The position numbers were made by a program, and so were the translations under genes. From Cyclobacterium salsum (GTDB taxonomy: Bacteria; Bacteroidota; Bacteroidia; Cytophagales; Cyclobacteriaceae), in NCBI RefSeq assembly GCF_010119245.1, contig NZ_WNKG01000004.1:186001-250000 (forward strand): a stretch of 64,000 nt of DNA, given 5' to 3'. Below are positions 56,418 through 64,000 of this stretch, piece by piece; within the stretch, counting starts at the first letter, position 1, and each line of letters begins with the position of its first letter. The notes beneath the pieces are model-generated. The model worked only from the letters and a program-made list of their open reading frames with translations, was not told the origin of the DNA and did not search any database.

Positions 56418-56440
56418 CGATTTGGTAATCGCTTTTTATT
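56418..56440 (+). terminator. Weak terminator after the hydrolase gene
   Basis: CGATT (56418-56422) pairs with AATCG (56427-56431) around TGGT, followed by a CTTTTTATTTT tract 10 bp after the hydrolase stop. The stem is short. Confidence 0.45.
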
Positions 56441-56583
56441 TTCGGCCTCCTTCGTTTTGTTTCGAGAAGAAAAAAGAAAGTATCCTTTAAATTAGAGCAT
56501 TCCGCTGGTTAAGGCGTTTAAATTTGTTTCTCATACAGGATAGTGCAGGATACTTTTTACACTCAATACCCTACCTTTCAGCT

Positions 56584-57714
56584 ATGATTGGATATGTAAG
56601 TATTGCCTTATCGTTGGTTTTTCTCAACGATGACCCCAAACCGGTAACGTTTGAAAAACAGCTGATCGCTATGGAGAGTGCCGAATCCGTAGGTGTATTT
56701 GATGTAGATGGAGATGGAGTCCCTGATCTTGTTTCCGGTAGTTATTGGTACAAAGGGCCTGAATTTACCAAAAGACAGCTTATCGGGCAGGTAAAACGGG
56801 TAAGCGAATATTTTGATGACTTTTCGACCATTCCCATGGATGTAAACGGAGATGGCAAAATGGACTACATTACCGGAGGTTGGTTTGGCAAAACCTTGTT
56901 TTGGGTAGAAAACCCCGGAACAAACGGGGAATGGACGGTACACGAGATTGCCAATACGGGCAATGTAGAAACTTCCCGGGCCTGGGACGTAGATGGTGAC
57001 GGATACCTGGACATTGTTCCCAACACGCCCAATCAGCCCCTGGCCTACTATACCTTAAACAGAGATGCCGAAGGAAAGGGGACTCAATCATTTGCAAAGC
57101 ACCCGGTCACCGATAAACATGGCCATGGATTGGGTTTCGGAGACATCAATGGCGACGGAAGAGGGGATTTCATCGTTCCCGAAGGTTGGTTGGAGGCACC
57201 CGAAGACCTGGAAACAGGAACCTGGAAACGTCACCCCGCCTTTGAATTAGAAGGAGCCAGTGTACCCATCCTGGTGGAGGATGTGAATGGAGATGGCTTG
57301 AATGACCTTATTGTCGGTCAGGGTCATGATTACGGGCTCAATTGGTACGAACAGCGGCGTGAGGGAGGCCAAATTACGTTTACGAAACGCCCCATTGATC
57401 CTTTTCAGTCCCAGTACCATACCATGGAATGGGTGGATATTGACAATGACGGGCAAATGGAATTGATCACCGGAAAGAGATACCGGGCTCACAATGGAAA
57501 CGATCCCGGAGCAAACGATCATTTAGGCTTATATTATTTTAAGTGGAATGGAGAATCCTTTACCAAAAACATCATTAGTTATGGTCCTTTCGGGGAAGGC
57601 AAGGGGGCAGGGTTGTATTTTTCAGTGGAAGATCTGAATGGAAATGGGCTTCTGGATATCGTCGTTGCCGGGAAGGATGGACTGGTCGTCTTTCACAACA
57701 AAGGGTCCCGATGA
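56584..57714 (+). CDS. FG-GAP/VCBS repeat protein with seven calcium-type loops
   Basis: From the ATG at 56584 the protein has 376 residues and a short hydrophobic start (MIGYVSIALSLVF). Seven DxDxDG-type loops occur at about 38, 85, 133, 187, 232, 284 and 349 (FDVDGDGVPDL, MDVNGDGKMDY, WDVDGDGYLDI, GDINGDGRGDF, EDVNGDGLNDL, VDIDNDGQMEL, EDLNGNGLLDI). This predicts a seven-bladed calcium-binding propeller. Such proteins bind sugars or surfaces, and some related propellers are polysaccharide lyases. The role here is unknown. The frame is open to 56524 but the extra part is not signal-like. Confidence 0.82.
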   Translation: MIGYVSIALSLVFLNDDPKPVTFEKQLIAMESAESVGVFDVDGDGVPDLVSGSYWYKGPEFTKRQLIGQVKRVSEYFDDFSTIPMDVNGDGKMDYITGGWFGKTLFWVENPGTNGEWTVHEIANTGNVETSRAWDVDGDGYLDIVPNTPNQPLAYYTLNRDAEGKGTQSFAKHPVTDKHGHGLGFGDINGDGRGDFIVPEGWLEAPEDLETGTWKRHPAFELEGASVPILVEDVNGDGLNDLIVGQGHDYGLNWYEQRREGGQITFTKRPIDPFQSQYHTMEWVDIDNDGQMELITGKRYRAHNGNDPGANDHLGLYYFKWNGESFTKNIISYGPFGEGKGAGLYFSVEDLNGNGLLDIVVAGKDGLVVFHNKGSR

Positions 57715-57849
57715 GTGGCAACTCCTGGGAGGAAACCGGAAAAAATACGGATTCGAAACACTTAAAAACGTAACGTTAATTTAATCCTTAACCAACCCCT
57801 GTCCTATTCAAATGAATTAATTTAGGCCTCTATAAAAAAAGCCAACCAC

Positions 57850-59427
57850 ATGAAAAAATTTATCATCTTATGCTGGTCCCTTGCTATCAGCGTTCAACTC
57901 CTGGCCCAGGAGCAGGTATCGGGAATCGTATATGAAGACAGCAATAAAAATGGAAAGAAAGAACGTCGCGAAAAGGGTATTCCTTCGGTAGCCGTCAGCA
58001 ATGGCGTTGACGTAGTACTCACAGATGAGGAAGGTAAGTACACGCTTCCACTTGAAAACGATCAAATCATTTTCGTCATCAAACCCACTGACTATGCAGT
58101 CCCTACCGGAATGGACAAGTTGCCCAAGTTTTATTATATTCATAAACCGGAGGGATCTCCGGAACTTCAATACGAAGGCGTAGCACCAACCGGAAAACTG
58201 CCCAAATCAGTCAATTTTGCCCTGTACGCCCAGGAAGAACCTGAGGAATTTACGGCCATGATTTTTGGAGATCCCCAGCCTTATACCCAAAAGGAATTGG
58301 AATTATTTGCTCAGGGAGTCGTGGAAGAAGCGAAAAATGAAACGGGTATCAGCTTTGGAATTAGCCTCGGAGACCTTTCCGGTGATGACCTGGACCTTCA
58401 CCCCGGTTATGTTGAAATCCTCAAACAAACCTCCTGGCCCTGGTACAACGTCATGGGAAACCACGACATGAATTACGATGCCACCATAGATGCCCATGCG
58501 GATGAGTCCTTTGAAAAAACATTTGGCCCTTCTGCCTATGCCTTCAATTATGGAGGAGCTCACTTTATCGTATTGGAGGACATTTTGTATCCCGACCCCA
58601 GAGACGGTCAGGGCTATTGGGGTGGCTTCCGCAAAGACCAGTTGGACTTCGTAGAAAACAACCTCAAACAGGTAGACAAGGATCAGCTTGTTGTGCTTTC
58701 CTTTCACATTCCCCTGCTTCACCAAAATGAAAACTCCTTCCGGGACAGCGATCGGAAGCGTTTATTTGACTTACTGAAAGACTACCCTAACCGCCTGGCA
58801 ATGTCCGCACATACTCATTTACAGCGACACAATTTCTACACGGCAGAAGACGGCTGGGAAGGCGAAGGAAGATTTCATGAATACAACGCCGGAACCACTT
58901 CCGGGGATTGGTATTCCGGAAAACTAAATGCGGAAGGTATACCCATCTCCACTATGAGGGACGGTACCCCTAAAGGCTATGCCCTACTGAACATAGCCGA
59001 AAACAGCTATTCCATCGACTACAAGGTAGTAGGTAAACCCCGGGATTATCAAATCGGGATATACAATCCCCGTGTAGTCGCCAATAACAGGGGAACTTCC
59101 TCCGGAATATTTGCCAATTTCTTTATGGGGGACAAAGACGACCTGGTAGAATATAAAATAGACAATGGAGAATGGCGCCCCATGAACTGGATAGAAGCAC
59201 CGGATCCTTCTTTTATAGCTGATGTAATGGAATGGGATTTCATGAAGGAACTCGAACCGGGAAGAAGACCTTCTAATCCCGTCAACTCCACCCACCTCTG
59301 GAGAGGAAGTATCCCTACCAATCTTCCTGTAGGTACCCATACCATTACCGTCCGTGCAAAAGACATGTTTGGACGAACACACACCGCTACCAGTGAATAT
59401 AGCATTGCAGAACCGGTACCTTATTAA
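57850..59427 (+). CDS. Secreted calcineurin-like metallophosphoesterase
   Basis: The 525-residue protein has a signal peptide (LLAQ), an N-terminal Ig-like or carboxypeptidase-regulatory-like domain (about 23-95; DSNKNGKKERREKGIPSVAVS) and a metallophosphoesterase core with all dimetal motifs: FGDPQPYT (about 140), SLGDLSGDDLD, VMGNHDMNYD, SFHIPLL and SAHTHLQRH. A C-terminal beta domain (about 390-520) completes a layout common in Bacteroidota. It hydrolyses a phosphate ester in the periplasm. Substrate unknown; context suggests a sugar phosphate or nucleotide sugar. Confidence 0.88.
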   Translation: MKKFIILCWSLAISVQLLAQEQVSGIVYEDSNKNGKKERREKGIPSVAVSNGVDVVLTDEEGKYTLPLENDQIIFVIKPTDYAVPTGMDKLPKFYYIHKPEGSPELQYEGVAPTGKLPKSVNFALYAQEEPEEFTAMIFGDPQPYTQKELELFAQGVVEEAKNETGISFGISLGDLSGDDLDLHPGYVEILKQTSWPWYNVMGNHDMNYDATIDAHADESFEKTFGPSAYAFNYGGAHFIVLEDILYPDPRDGQGYWGGFRKDQLDFVENNLKQVDKDQLVVLSFHIPLLHQNENSFRDSDRKRLFDLLKDYPNRLAMSAHTHLQRHNFYTAEDGWEGEGRFHEYNAGTTSGDWYSGKLNAEGIPISTMRDGTPKGYALLNIAENSYSIDYKVVGKPRDYQIGIYNPRVVANNRGTSSGIFANFFMGDKDDLVEYKIDNGEWRPMNWIEAPDPSFIADVMEWDFMKELEPGRRPSNPVNSTHLWRGSIPTNLPVGTHTITVRAKDMFGRTHTATSEYSIAEPVPY

Positions 59428-59448
59428 AACCACCAACCGAATCTGCCT

Positions 59449-59489
59449 AAAAAAGGGGCCTCCCGGTAATGGGGATGGTCCCTTTTTTT
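59449..59489 (+). terminator. Terminator after the phosphoesterase gene
   Basis: AAAAAGGGG/CC pairs with GG/TCCCTTTTT in an imperfect stem, followed by Ts; it lies about 20 bp after the stop. Confidence 0.65.
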
Positions 59490-59594
59490 AGTATGCCGGT
59501 GTTGTCTTCGCTTCAAACCTTACCGGCTCAATTTGCTTTTCGCGTCAAAAACGGCTGGTTTTGGGTTAGTGAATATCCATTACCAGGTTTCACT

Positions 59595-60725
59595 TCACTT
59601 CACCCCAAACTGGGCCAACTCCTCATCAATTTTTTTATTCCATCTTTCCTGAGCCCTTCCGTTTCGTCCATGGGCCGTTTCCCTGTCGTATTGTTCCTGT
59701 AGCCGGTTCATCTCCCGATAGGCCTCCAGGTAATGAAAGGAAACGTTGCGCTCATAATTATGTGGCTGGAGGTTCAGTTGCCGAACGCGCTCCTTAAGCC
59801 GCTCCACCACAATTTTCGCAATATCAAAATGCCGCTGTTCGTGGTTTAGCCCATAACTATTATTATCACCTTTTACCCAGGAAGAGCTTTTCAGCATATA
59901 GGTCTTGAATGTCAGGTCCACGATCACCTGTCCTTCTTCAATCCAGCTATTCCCTTCGTACCCGATACTGGCAAAAATGGAAGCTGCGTAATTGCTAAAC
60001 CGGGGTCTTCCCGTGAAATCCTCCCAGGTAAGGGGCCTTTTGGGATCATAAAATACCGTGTCATCTTTCATATCCTGCTGATAATCCCGAATCCGAATCG
60101 TTACATCACGAAGCAGTTTTATGTCTTTATCTGATTCATTTTCAATCCAGTCATTGAAATACTTCAGGGAGTTATTGATGGACCTTTTGAGTACCGGTCC
60201 TATCAGGTAAAACTGGCGAACCCCTCTCTTATAACTTGCCCCTCCCTGGAAATCCAACAGGTGAACCAATTCTCCGTCCCGATCCAATTCAAATGAAAAA
60301 TCAAGAAATACTTCACCGGAGACCACTCCGTTACCGGTATCCTGTAGAGACTCTACAATTTTCAGATCATTAACCCGGACGATTATGGGTCTTAATTGAT
60401 CGTTTTGGGGAAGTACTCCAAAAAGATAATTCTCTAACGCGTTCATCGCTCCGCCTTCCAGGTCCACGGTTTCTAATTGGCTACCGCTCCTGGCATTTGG
60501 AACCAAAAATGCCACAGGAGACCGGTCGGTGCGGTCATCTATCAGGCCTTTGATATAGTATTCCTCCGGAACAAACAGTTGTGAGGTCACCTTCAGGGAA
60601 ATAGGATCGATCGATGGCGACTCTTGCAGGGCTAGTCGGGGATAAGCCACTAACGAATGCAGGTAGATCAGGGTGAAAAATCCTGCTACCTTGCTGATAA
60701 ACCGGTAAAGCTGCCACTTTCTCAT
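59595..60725 (-). CDS. DUF922-type secreted predicted Zn protease
   Basis: The 376-residue protein has a signal-like N-terminus (about 1-32), a novel beta-rich middle domain and a C-terminal DUF922-like domain (about 215-345). LTWEDFTGRPRFSNYAASIFASIGY opens that domain and LNHEQRHFDIAKIVVERL holds an HExxH zinc motif. DUF922 proteins are predicted secreted zinc proteases without known targets. It is followed by a charged helical tail (MNRLQEQYDRETAHGRNGRAQERWNKK). It is a lone gene, convergent with the phosphoesterase. Confidence 0.72.
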   Translation of the reverse strand: MRKWQLYRFISKVAGFFTLIYLHSLVAYPRLALQESPSIDPISLKVTSQLFVPEEYYIKGLIDDRTDRSPVAFLVPNARSGSQLETVDLEGGAMNALENYLFGVLPQNDQLRPIIVRVNDLKIVESLQDTGNGVVSGEVFLDFSFELDRDGELVHLLDFQGGASYKRGVRQFYLIGPVLKRSINNSLKYFNDWIENESDKDIKLLRDVTIRIRDYQQDMKDDTVFYDPKRPLTWEDFTGRPRFSNYAASIFASIGYEGNSWIEEGQVIVDLTFKTYMLKSSSWVKGDNNSYGLNHEQRHFDIAKIVVERLKERVRQLNLQPHNYERNVSFHYLEAYREMNRLQEQYDRETAHGRNGRAQERWNKKIDEELAQFGVK

Positions 60726-60786
60726 GAGCGATTTTCCTTTCTACCTGCCCTAACGCCAATTGGGTCGGGCAGGTTCTGTATCCAGC

Positions 60787-61878
60787 CTAATGAAGCGGAA
60801 TACCCAGGGATGCCGATATTGCTTCCAAATCGTTAACCACCGGCACCTGTAGGGGAATCCCTTCTTTCATCCGGATTTTATAAGCAGCCCATTCCGGATC
60901 TCCGGGGATCTTCACACTGGGATTTTCCGGCAGATGGGCCGTTGCTCTCATGGTTCGTATCCATTCATCCATCTCCTGCTTGAATGCCGCCAGGTCCCGG
61001 AAACCCTCCACATCCCAGGCTCCAAAAAAATGTCCGATCCCCTTCCCCACTTGTTTTGCTGATTGCGGAGAATCAATGGCGAAGGGAATGGCATAAGGAC
61101 CCCAGTTCGCACCACTAAGGACCGCACTCATAATATCCACAATCCCTCCCAGGCAATAGCCCTTATGACCCGAACCCTCCCGGGTACTACCCAAGGGAAG
61201 TAAAGCCCCTCCGTTCATCATTCGCTCGGGGAGTTCGGTGGGCTGCCCCTTTTCATCCAGGCACCAGCCCAACGGCACCTTCTCTCCTGCCCGATGGGCA
61301 ATTTCCAATTTGCCGTAGGCAACTGTACTGCTGGCAAAGTCCATCAGCACAACGGGCTCCTTTCCTGTAGGAAAACCCATGGCCAGTGGATTGGTTCCCA
61401 ACATCTTTTCTATCCCGTTGAAGGGCGCTACCCCTTTGGTGGTATTGGTCATGGACATTCCAATAAAATCCTGTTTCACAGCCATCAGAGGATAATATCC
61501 GGCCGCTCCGTAATGGTTGGTATGACACACGGAAATAGAGCCCTGTCCATGAAGCCCGGCTTTGGTTATAGCCATTTCCATGCATTTGGGGCCGATGACC
61601 AAGCCCAGACCGTTATCCCCATCCAGGGTCGCCACGGCATGCTTTTCCCGGATTATCTTCAACCTTGGCCGGGGATTTATCTTTCCAACCTGCAACAAAT
61701 CCACATAGGTCTTTAGTCGGGCAATACCATGGGAATCAATGCCATGCTCATCGCTATAAGCCAGGACATCCGTAGCCAGAAGGGCATCTGGCTCCGGTAT
61801 ACCGAAATGCGCAAAAACCCTGAAGGTAAACTGCCTCAAGTTCTCCGGGTCAAAATGTATCCGTTTCTCCTTGCTCAT
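60787..61878 (-). CDS. Ldh family (malate/L-lactate/sugar-acid) NAD(P)-dependent dehydrogenase
   Basis: The 363-residue protein has the YlbC/malate-LDH2 family motif AYSDEHGIDSHGIARL (catalytic His, about 50), VCHTNHYGAAGYY (substrate His, about 121), LMDFASSTVAYGKLEIA and GHKGYCLGGIVDIMSAVLSG. This family, unlike classical MDH/LDH, reduces 2-oxo acids such as 2,3-diketo-L-gulonate, sulfolactate or ureidoglycolate. It has no signal. Its position in a sugar locus makes a sugar-acid substrate likely. The frame ends at 60787, 62 bp before the DUF922 start. Confidence 0.88.
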   Translation of the reverse strand: MSKEKRIHFDPENLRQFTFRVFAHFGIPEPDALLATDVLAYSDEHGIDSHGIARLKTYVDLLQVGKINPRPRLKIIREKHAVATLDGDNGLGLVIGPKCMEMAITKAGLHGQGSISVCHTNHYGAAGYYPLMAVKQDFIGMSMTNTTKGVAPFNGIEKMLGTNPLAMGFPTGKEPVVLMDFASSTVAYGKLEIAHRAGEKVPLGWCLDEKGQPTELPERMMNGGALLPLGSTREGSGHKGYCLGGIVDIMSAVLSGANWGPYAIPFAIDSPQSAKQVGKGIGHFFGAWDVEGFRDLAAFKQEMDEWIRTMRATAHLPENPSVKIPGDPEWAAYKIRMKEGIPLQVPVVNDLEAISASLGIPLH

Positions 61879-61964
61879 TATTTTGGGTTAACTAAAAACA
61901 CCCGACTCCCCTTAGCGGAAAACCGGATGTCAGAGTAAGATGCTGCCTGTTTTGGTTTACTTTA

Positions 61965-62597
61965 TCAGGGAAGCGGCTTGATCATGATATCCTTGTAATG
62001 GATTACACTTTTCGGATCATGTGCCTGCAAGGCAATGGTGCCGCTGCTTAATTTCTTTTGACTATCTCCAATGTCTCCTCTATGCTGTGCCTCGGTAAAT
62101 TCATTAATAACCTCACCGTTCACTTTTACCGTTACCTGGTCTCCTTCCACGATGATATGTTGGGTATACCACTCTCCGTCCGATACAAAGGTTTCTTTTA
62201 CATCTTTGAAACTGTACACGCTACCCGTTTTTCTCCAGTCTCCGTGGGTCTGATTAACCTGGATTTCATACCCTTTTTCGGGCCATCCACCTTCCTGATA
62301 GGCGGTATGGATAAAAATACCTGAATTGGCATTGGGCATGGTCTTAACCTGCATCTTCAGTTCGAAGTTTTCAAAATCATGATCTTCTACTTTACCGGTA
62401 TAGAACAAATGGGCCCGGGGTCCATCGATCTTAATGACTCCATCTTCTATGGAAAAAGATTCCGGATTTTCACTGATGGTCCAGCCTTTGAACGATTTGC
62501 CATTAAAAAGCTTGATCCAGCCGTCTTTATCGGCTTTCTGTGCGTATAGGGAAATAGAAATGAAGGCAAGGAAAACAATACAAACTATTTTTTTCAT
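61965..62597 (-). CDS. DUF1080 (3-keto-disaccharide hydrolase / 3-keto-glycoside lyase family) secreted protein
   Basis: From the ATG at 62597 the protein has 210 residues, with a signal peptide (KIVCIVFLAFISISLYAQ) and a concanavalin-like jelly roll. Family segments are GWIKLFNGKSFKGW, FENFELKMQVKTMPNANSGIFIHT (SGIF motif), GYEIQVNQTH and HIIVEGDQVTVKVNGEVINE. DUF1080 proteins act on 3-keto-glycosides made by Gfo/Idh/MocA-type dehydrogenases in Bacteroides and others. The frame is open to 62663, but those residues are not part of a signal. A partner dehydrogenase could be the Tat-exported one at 30 kb. Confidence 0.85.
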   Translation of the reverse strand: MKKIVCIVFLAFISISLYAQKADKDGWIKLFNGKSFKGWTISENPESFSIEDGVIKIDGPRAHLFYTGKVEDHDFENFELKMQVKTMPNANSGIFIHTAYQEGGWPEKGYEIQVNQTHGDWRKTGSVYSFKDVKETFVSDGEWYTQHIIVEGDQVTVKVNGEVINEFTEAQHRGDIGDSQKKLSSGTIALQAHDPKSVIHYKDIMIKPLP

Positions 62598-62904
62598 CGG
62601 GATAAGAATTGGTTTATTGTTGTAGTAATGTTGAAAATTACTACAATATACGGTATTATTCAAGTATGTTCTTTGTTTCGGGTTTTTAAAAATTCCCTGC
62701 TGATTCCCGTACGAAAGAATATCGTTGCGAAATTCGAAAATGTAAAATTATAATTATCCTTTTCAGTAGTTCCAAACCGGAATTAAAATTATATGCAGTA
62801 AGGAAGCATAAACTCCATTTACTACCGTATAAATAAAAAATAATAGATTTTTGATTTTGGAATAGTCACTGTATTTTAGGGAAATTTTTAAACAGAACCG
62901 TAGT

Positions 62905-63288
62905 ATGAGCCAGGAAGAAAAAACCAGTTATTCCAAGGAGGAACTTCAGGAATTTGAAGTTCTTATTAATGACAAGCTTGCCGTAGCCAAAGAGGAGCTT
63001 TTGCAACTGAAAAGGTCACTTAGCAAACAAAATGACAGTGGGACAGACAATACCGCATCTACTTCCAAAATTCTGGAAGATGGAGCCGATACGCTGGAAA
63101 GGGAAAGTCTTAGCCAACTGGCTGCCCGTCAGCAAAAGTTCATTATTAACCTGGAGAATGCCCTTCGGAGAATTAAAAACGGCACCTATGGGGTATGTGT
63201 CGACACCGGAAAGTTAATCAGTAAGGAACGGTTACGGGCGGTGCCCCACACCATGCACAGCATTGAAGCCAAATTAGCCAAAAAGTAA
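62905..63288 (+). CDS. TraR/DksA family protein with degenerate zinc finger
   Basis: The 127-residue protein has a coiled-coil N-terminal half (about 10-90) and a C-terminal zinc-finger-like segment, YGVCVDTGKLISKERLRAVPHTMHSIEAK. Only one of the four usual zinc cysteines remains (others read D, and M/S positions), as in many Bacteroidota relatives. DksA/TraR proteins enter the RNA polymerase secondary channel and tune initiation with ppGpp. The acidic-loop tip typical of DksA is present only loosely. It lies 1 bp before scpB. Confidence 0.82.
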   Translation: MSQEEKTSYSKEELQEFEVLINDKLAVAKEELLQLKRSLSKQNDSGTDNTASTSKILEDGADTLERESLSQLAARQQKFIINLENALRRIKNGTYGVCVDTGKLISKERLRAVPHTMHSIEAKLAKK

Positions 63289-63289
63289 G

Positions 63290-63850
63290 TTGGATTTTCT
63301 GCATCGACATATTGAAGCCCTGGTATTCTGCTCTCCCGATCCCCTGGGCTTGGAAGAGATTCAAAAATGCCTGTCAGAAATGTTTGAATCAGAAATCCCG
63401 GTCGAACATTTGGAAGATGCCATTTCTGCCTTAGAGCAGAAGTACCAGGATGAAGCGCATGCATTCAGCCTGGAAAAATTAGCAGGTGGCTACCAATTTT
63501 TAACCAAGCCTGCCTATCAAACCAGTATTGCCATTCTGCAAAAACACCAATCCCAGAAAAGGCTTTCTACGGCCCAATTGGAAACCCTTTCTATCATCGC
63601 CTACAAACAGCCGGTCACCAAATCGGAAATCGAGCAAATCCGAGGCGTAAACTGCGATTATTCCGTTCAGAAGCTCCTTGAAAAGTCTTTGGTGGCTATC
63701 AAAGGAAAATCCGATGGTATCGGTAGGCCACTTCTATATGGCACCAGCACCCGTTTTATGGAATATTTCGGCATCGATGACCTGAATGAACTGCCACAAC
63801 CAAAGGATTTTAAGACCGAAGAAAATGAAATCGGTGATCAAAAGGAATGA
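63290..63850 (+). CDS. scpB: Segregation and condensation protein B
   Basis: The 186-residue protein begins at a TTG (63290) immediately after the TraR-like stop; LHRHIEALVFCSPDPLGLEEIQKCL is the canonical ScpB start, with no better ATG. Two winged-helix domains follow, and LETLSIIAYKQPVTKSEIEQIRGVNCDYSVQKLLEKSLV is the hallmark of the second. ScpB dimerises, binds ScpA and joins SMC in chromosome condensation. scpA is not in this window. Confidence 0.93.
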   Translation: MDFLHRHIEALVFCSPDPLGLEEIQKCLSEMFESEIPVEHLEDAISALEQKYQDEAHAFSLEKLAGGYQFLTKPAYQTSIAILQKHQSQKRLSTAQLETLSIIAYKQPVTKSEIEQIRGVNCDYSVQKLLEKSLVAIKGKSDGIGRPLLYGTSTRFMEYFGIDDLNELPQPKDFKTEENEIGDQKE

Positions 63851-63887
63851 ATTTTCATAGATAATAGTAACATCCCAAAAAAAAGCG

Positions 63888-63895
63888 TAATTTTG
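63888..63895 (+). promoter_or_regulatory. Candidate -7 element for the next gene
   Basis: TAATTTTG matches TAnnTTTG and lies 88 nt before the ATG at 63983. The -33 region is unclear. Confidence 0.4.
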
Positions 63896-63982
63896 CAGCC
63901 GCTTTGACCAGGACAAGTCTCTAAAAGTCAGGGATTACTAATTACAACTAGCATAAAATACAGCAGAGATGCTGCAACGTTC

Positions 63983-64000
63983 ATGAAAAAATTCAATTCT
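63983..64000 (+). CDS. First six codons of a truncated downstream gene
   Basis: ATG at 63983 opens MKKFNS and runs off the right edge. A TAATTTTG element precedes it. Too short to identify; the start itself is a guess from the candidate promoter and the gap after scpB. Confidence 0.35.

Overview
The window reads as chromosomal DNA of a free-living, probably marine Bacteroidota of the Cytophagales (Cyclobacteriaceae-like). The clues are the gldK-gldL-gldM-gldN cluster of the type IX secretion system (T9SS), two SusC/SusD pairs, many Tat-signal and lipoprotein sugar enzymes, TAnnTTTG-type promoter elements, and starts without Shine-Dalgarno sequences. The lineage is inferred from gene content and protein style; no 16S rRNA gene is present.

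Layout. (1) 1-2320, minus strand: an ATP-synthase leader block (truncated atpB, an AtpI-like membrane protein, AtpZ) behind a bactofilin and an M23 peptidase. (2) 2464-9252, plus: an SprE/PorW-like T9SS lipoprotein, a class A penicillin-binding protein and uvrC. (3) 9308-14874, minus: gldN, gldM, gldL, gldK and a PorP/SprF-like protein, which form the T9SS motor, ring and surface parts. (4) 14952-19513, minus: uroporphyrinogen-III synthase, a DUF4271 membrane protein, an Omp85-type outer-membrane protein and an SMP-30-like lactonase. (5) 19687-24048: hemW, a DciA/DUF721 protein, a 660-bp intergenic island of nested repeats, a ketoglutarate-semialdehyde-type dehydrogenase and a GNAT acetyltransferase.

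(6) 24602-33450, plus: first sugar-uptake locus (SusC, SusD, Gfo/Idh/MocA oxidoreductase, DUF6807 'PmoA' protein, TIM-barrel isomerase). (7) 33558-46554: an M19 dipeptidase, a beta-propeller lipoprotein, an acyl-ACP desaturase, recQ, two tandem paralogous T9SS cargo proteins, rho with a long disordered insert, an AI-2E-family permease and tRNA-Leu(CAG). (8) 46697-62597: second sugar locus, with a GH43-like lipoprotein divergent from SusC/SusD, then a ThuA-like protein, two TIM-barrel enzymes, an alpha/beta hydrolase, a seven-repeat FG-GAP protein and a calcineurin-like phosphoesterase on plus; a DUF922 protein, an Ldh-family dehydrogenase and a DUF1080 protein on minus. (9) 62905-64000: a TraR/DksA-like protein with a degenerate zinc finger, scpB, and the first codons of another gene.

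How the genes fit together. The T9SS parts (SprE, GldK-N, PorP-like) could export and anchor the two sorting-domain proteins at 39.5-43.0 kb. The two Sus loci contain only one recognisable glycosidase and are rich in sugar oxidoreductases, TIM-barrel isomerases or epimerases and a DUF1080 protein. This suggests uptake of small or pre-digested saccharides and breakdown through oxidised (3-keto or sugar-acid-like) intermediates rather than classical depolymerisation. No local regulator (ECF sigma/anti-sigma, hybrid two-component or SusR) was seen beside either locus. No CRISPR array, transposase, prophage or classical defence system was seen.
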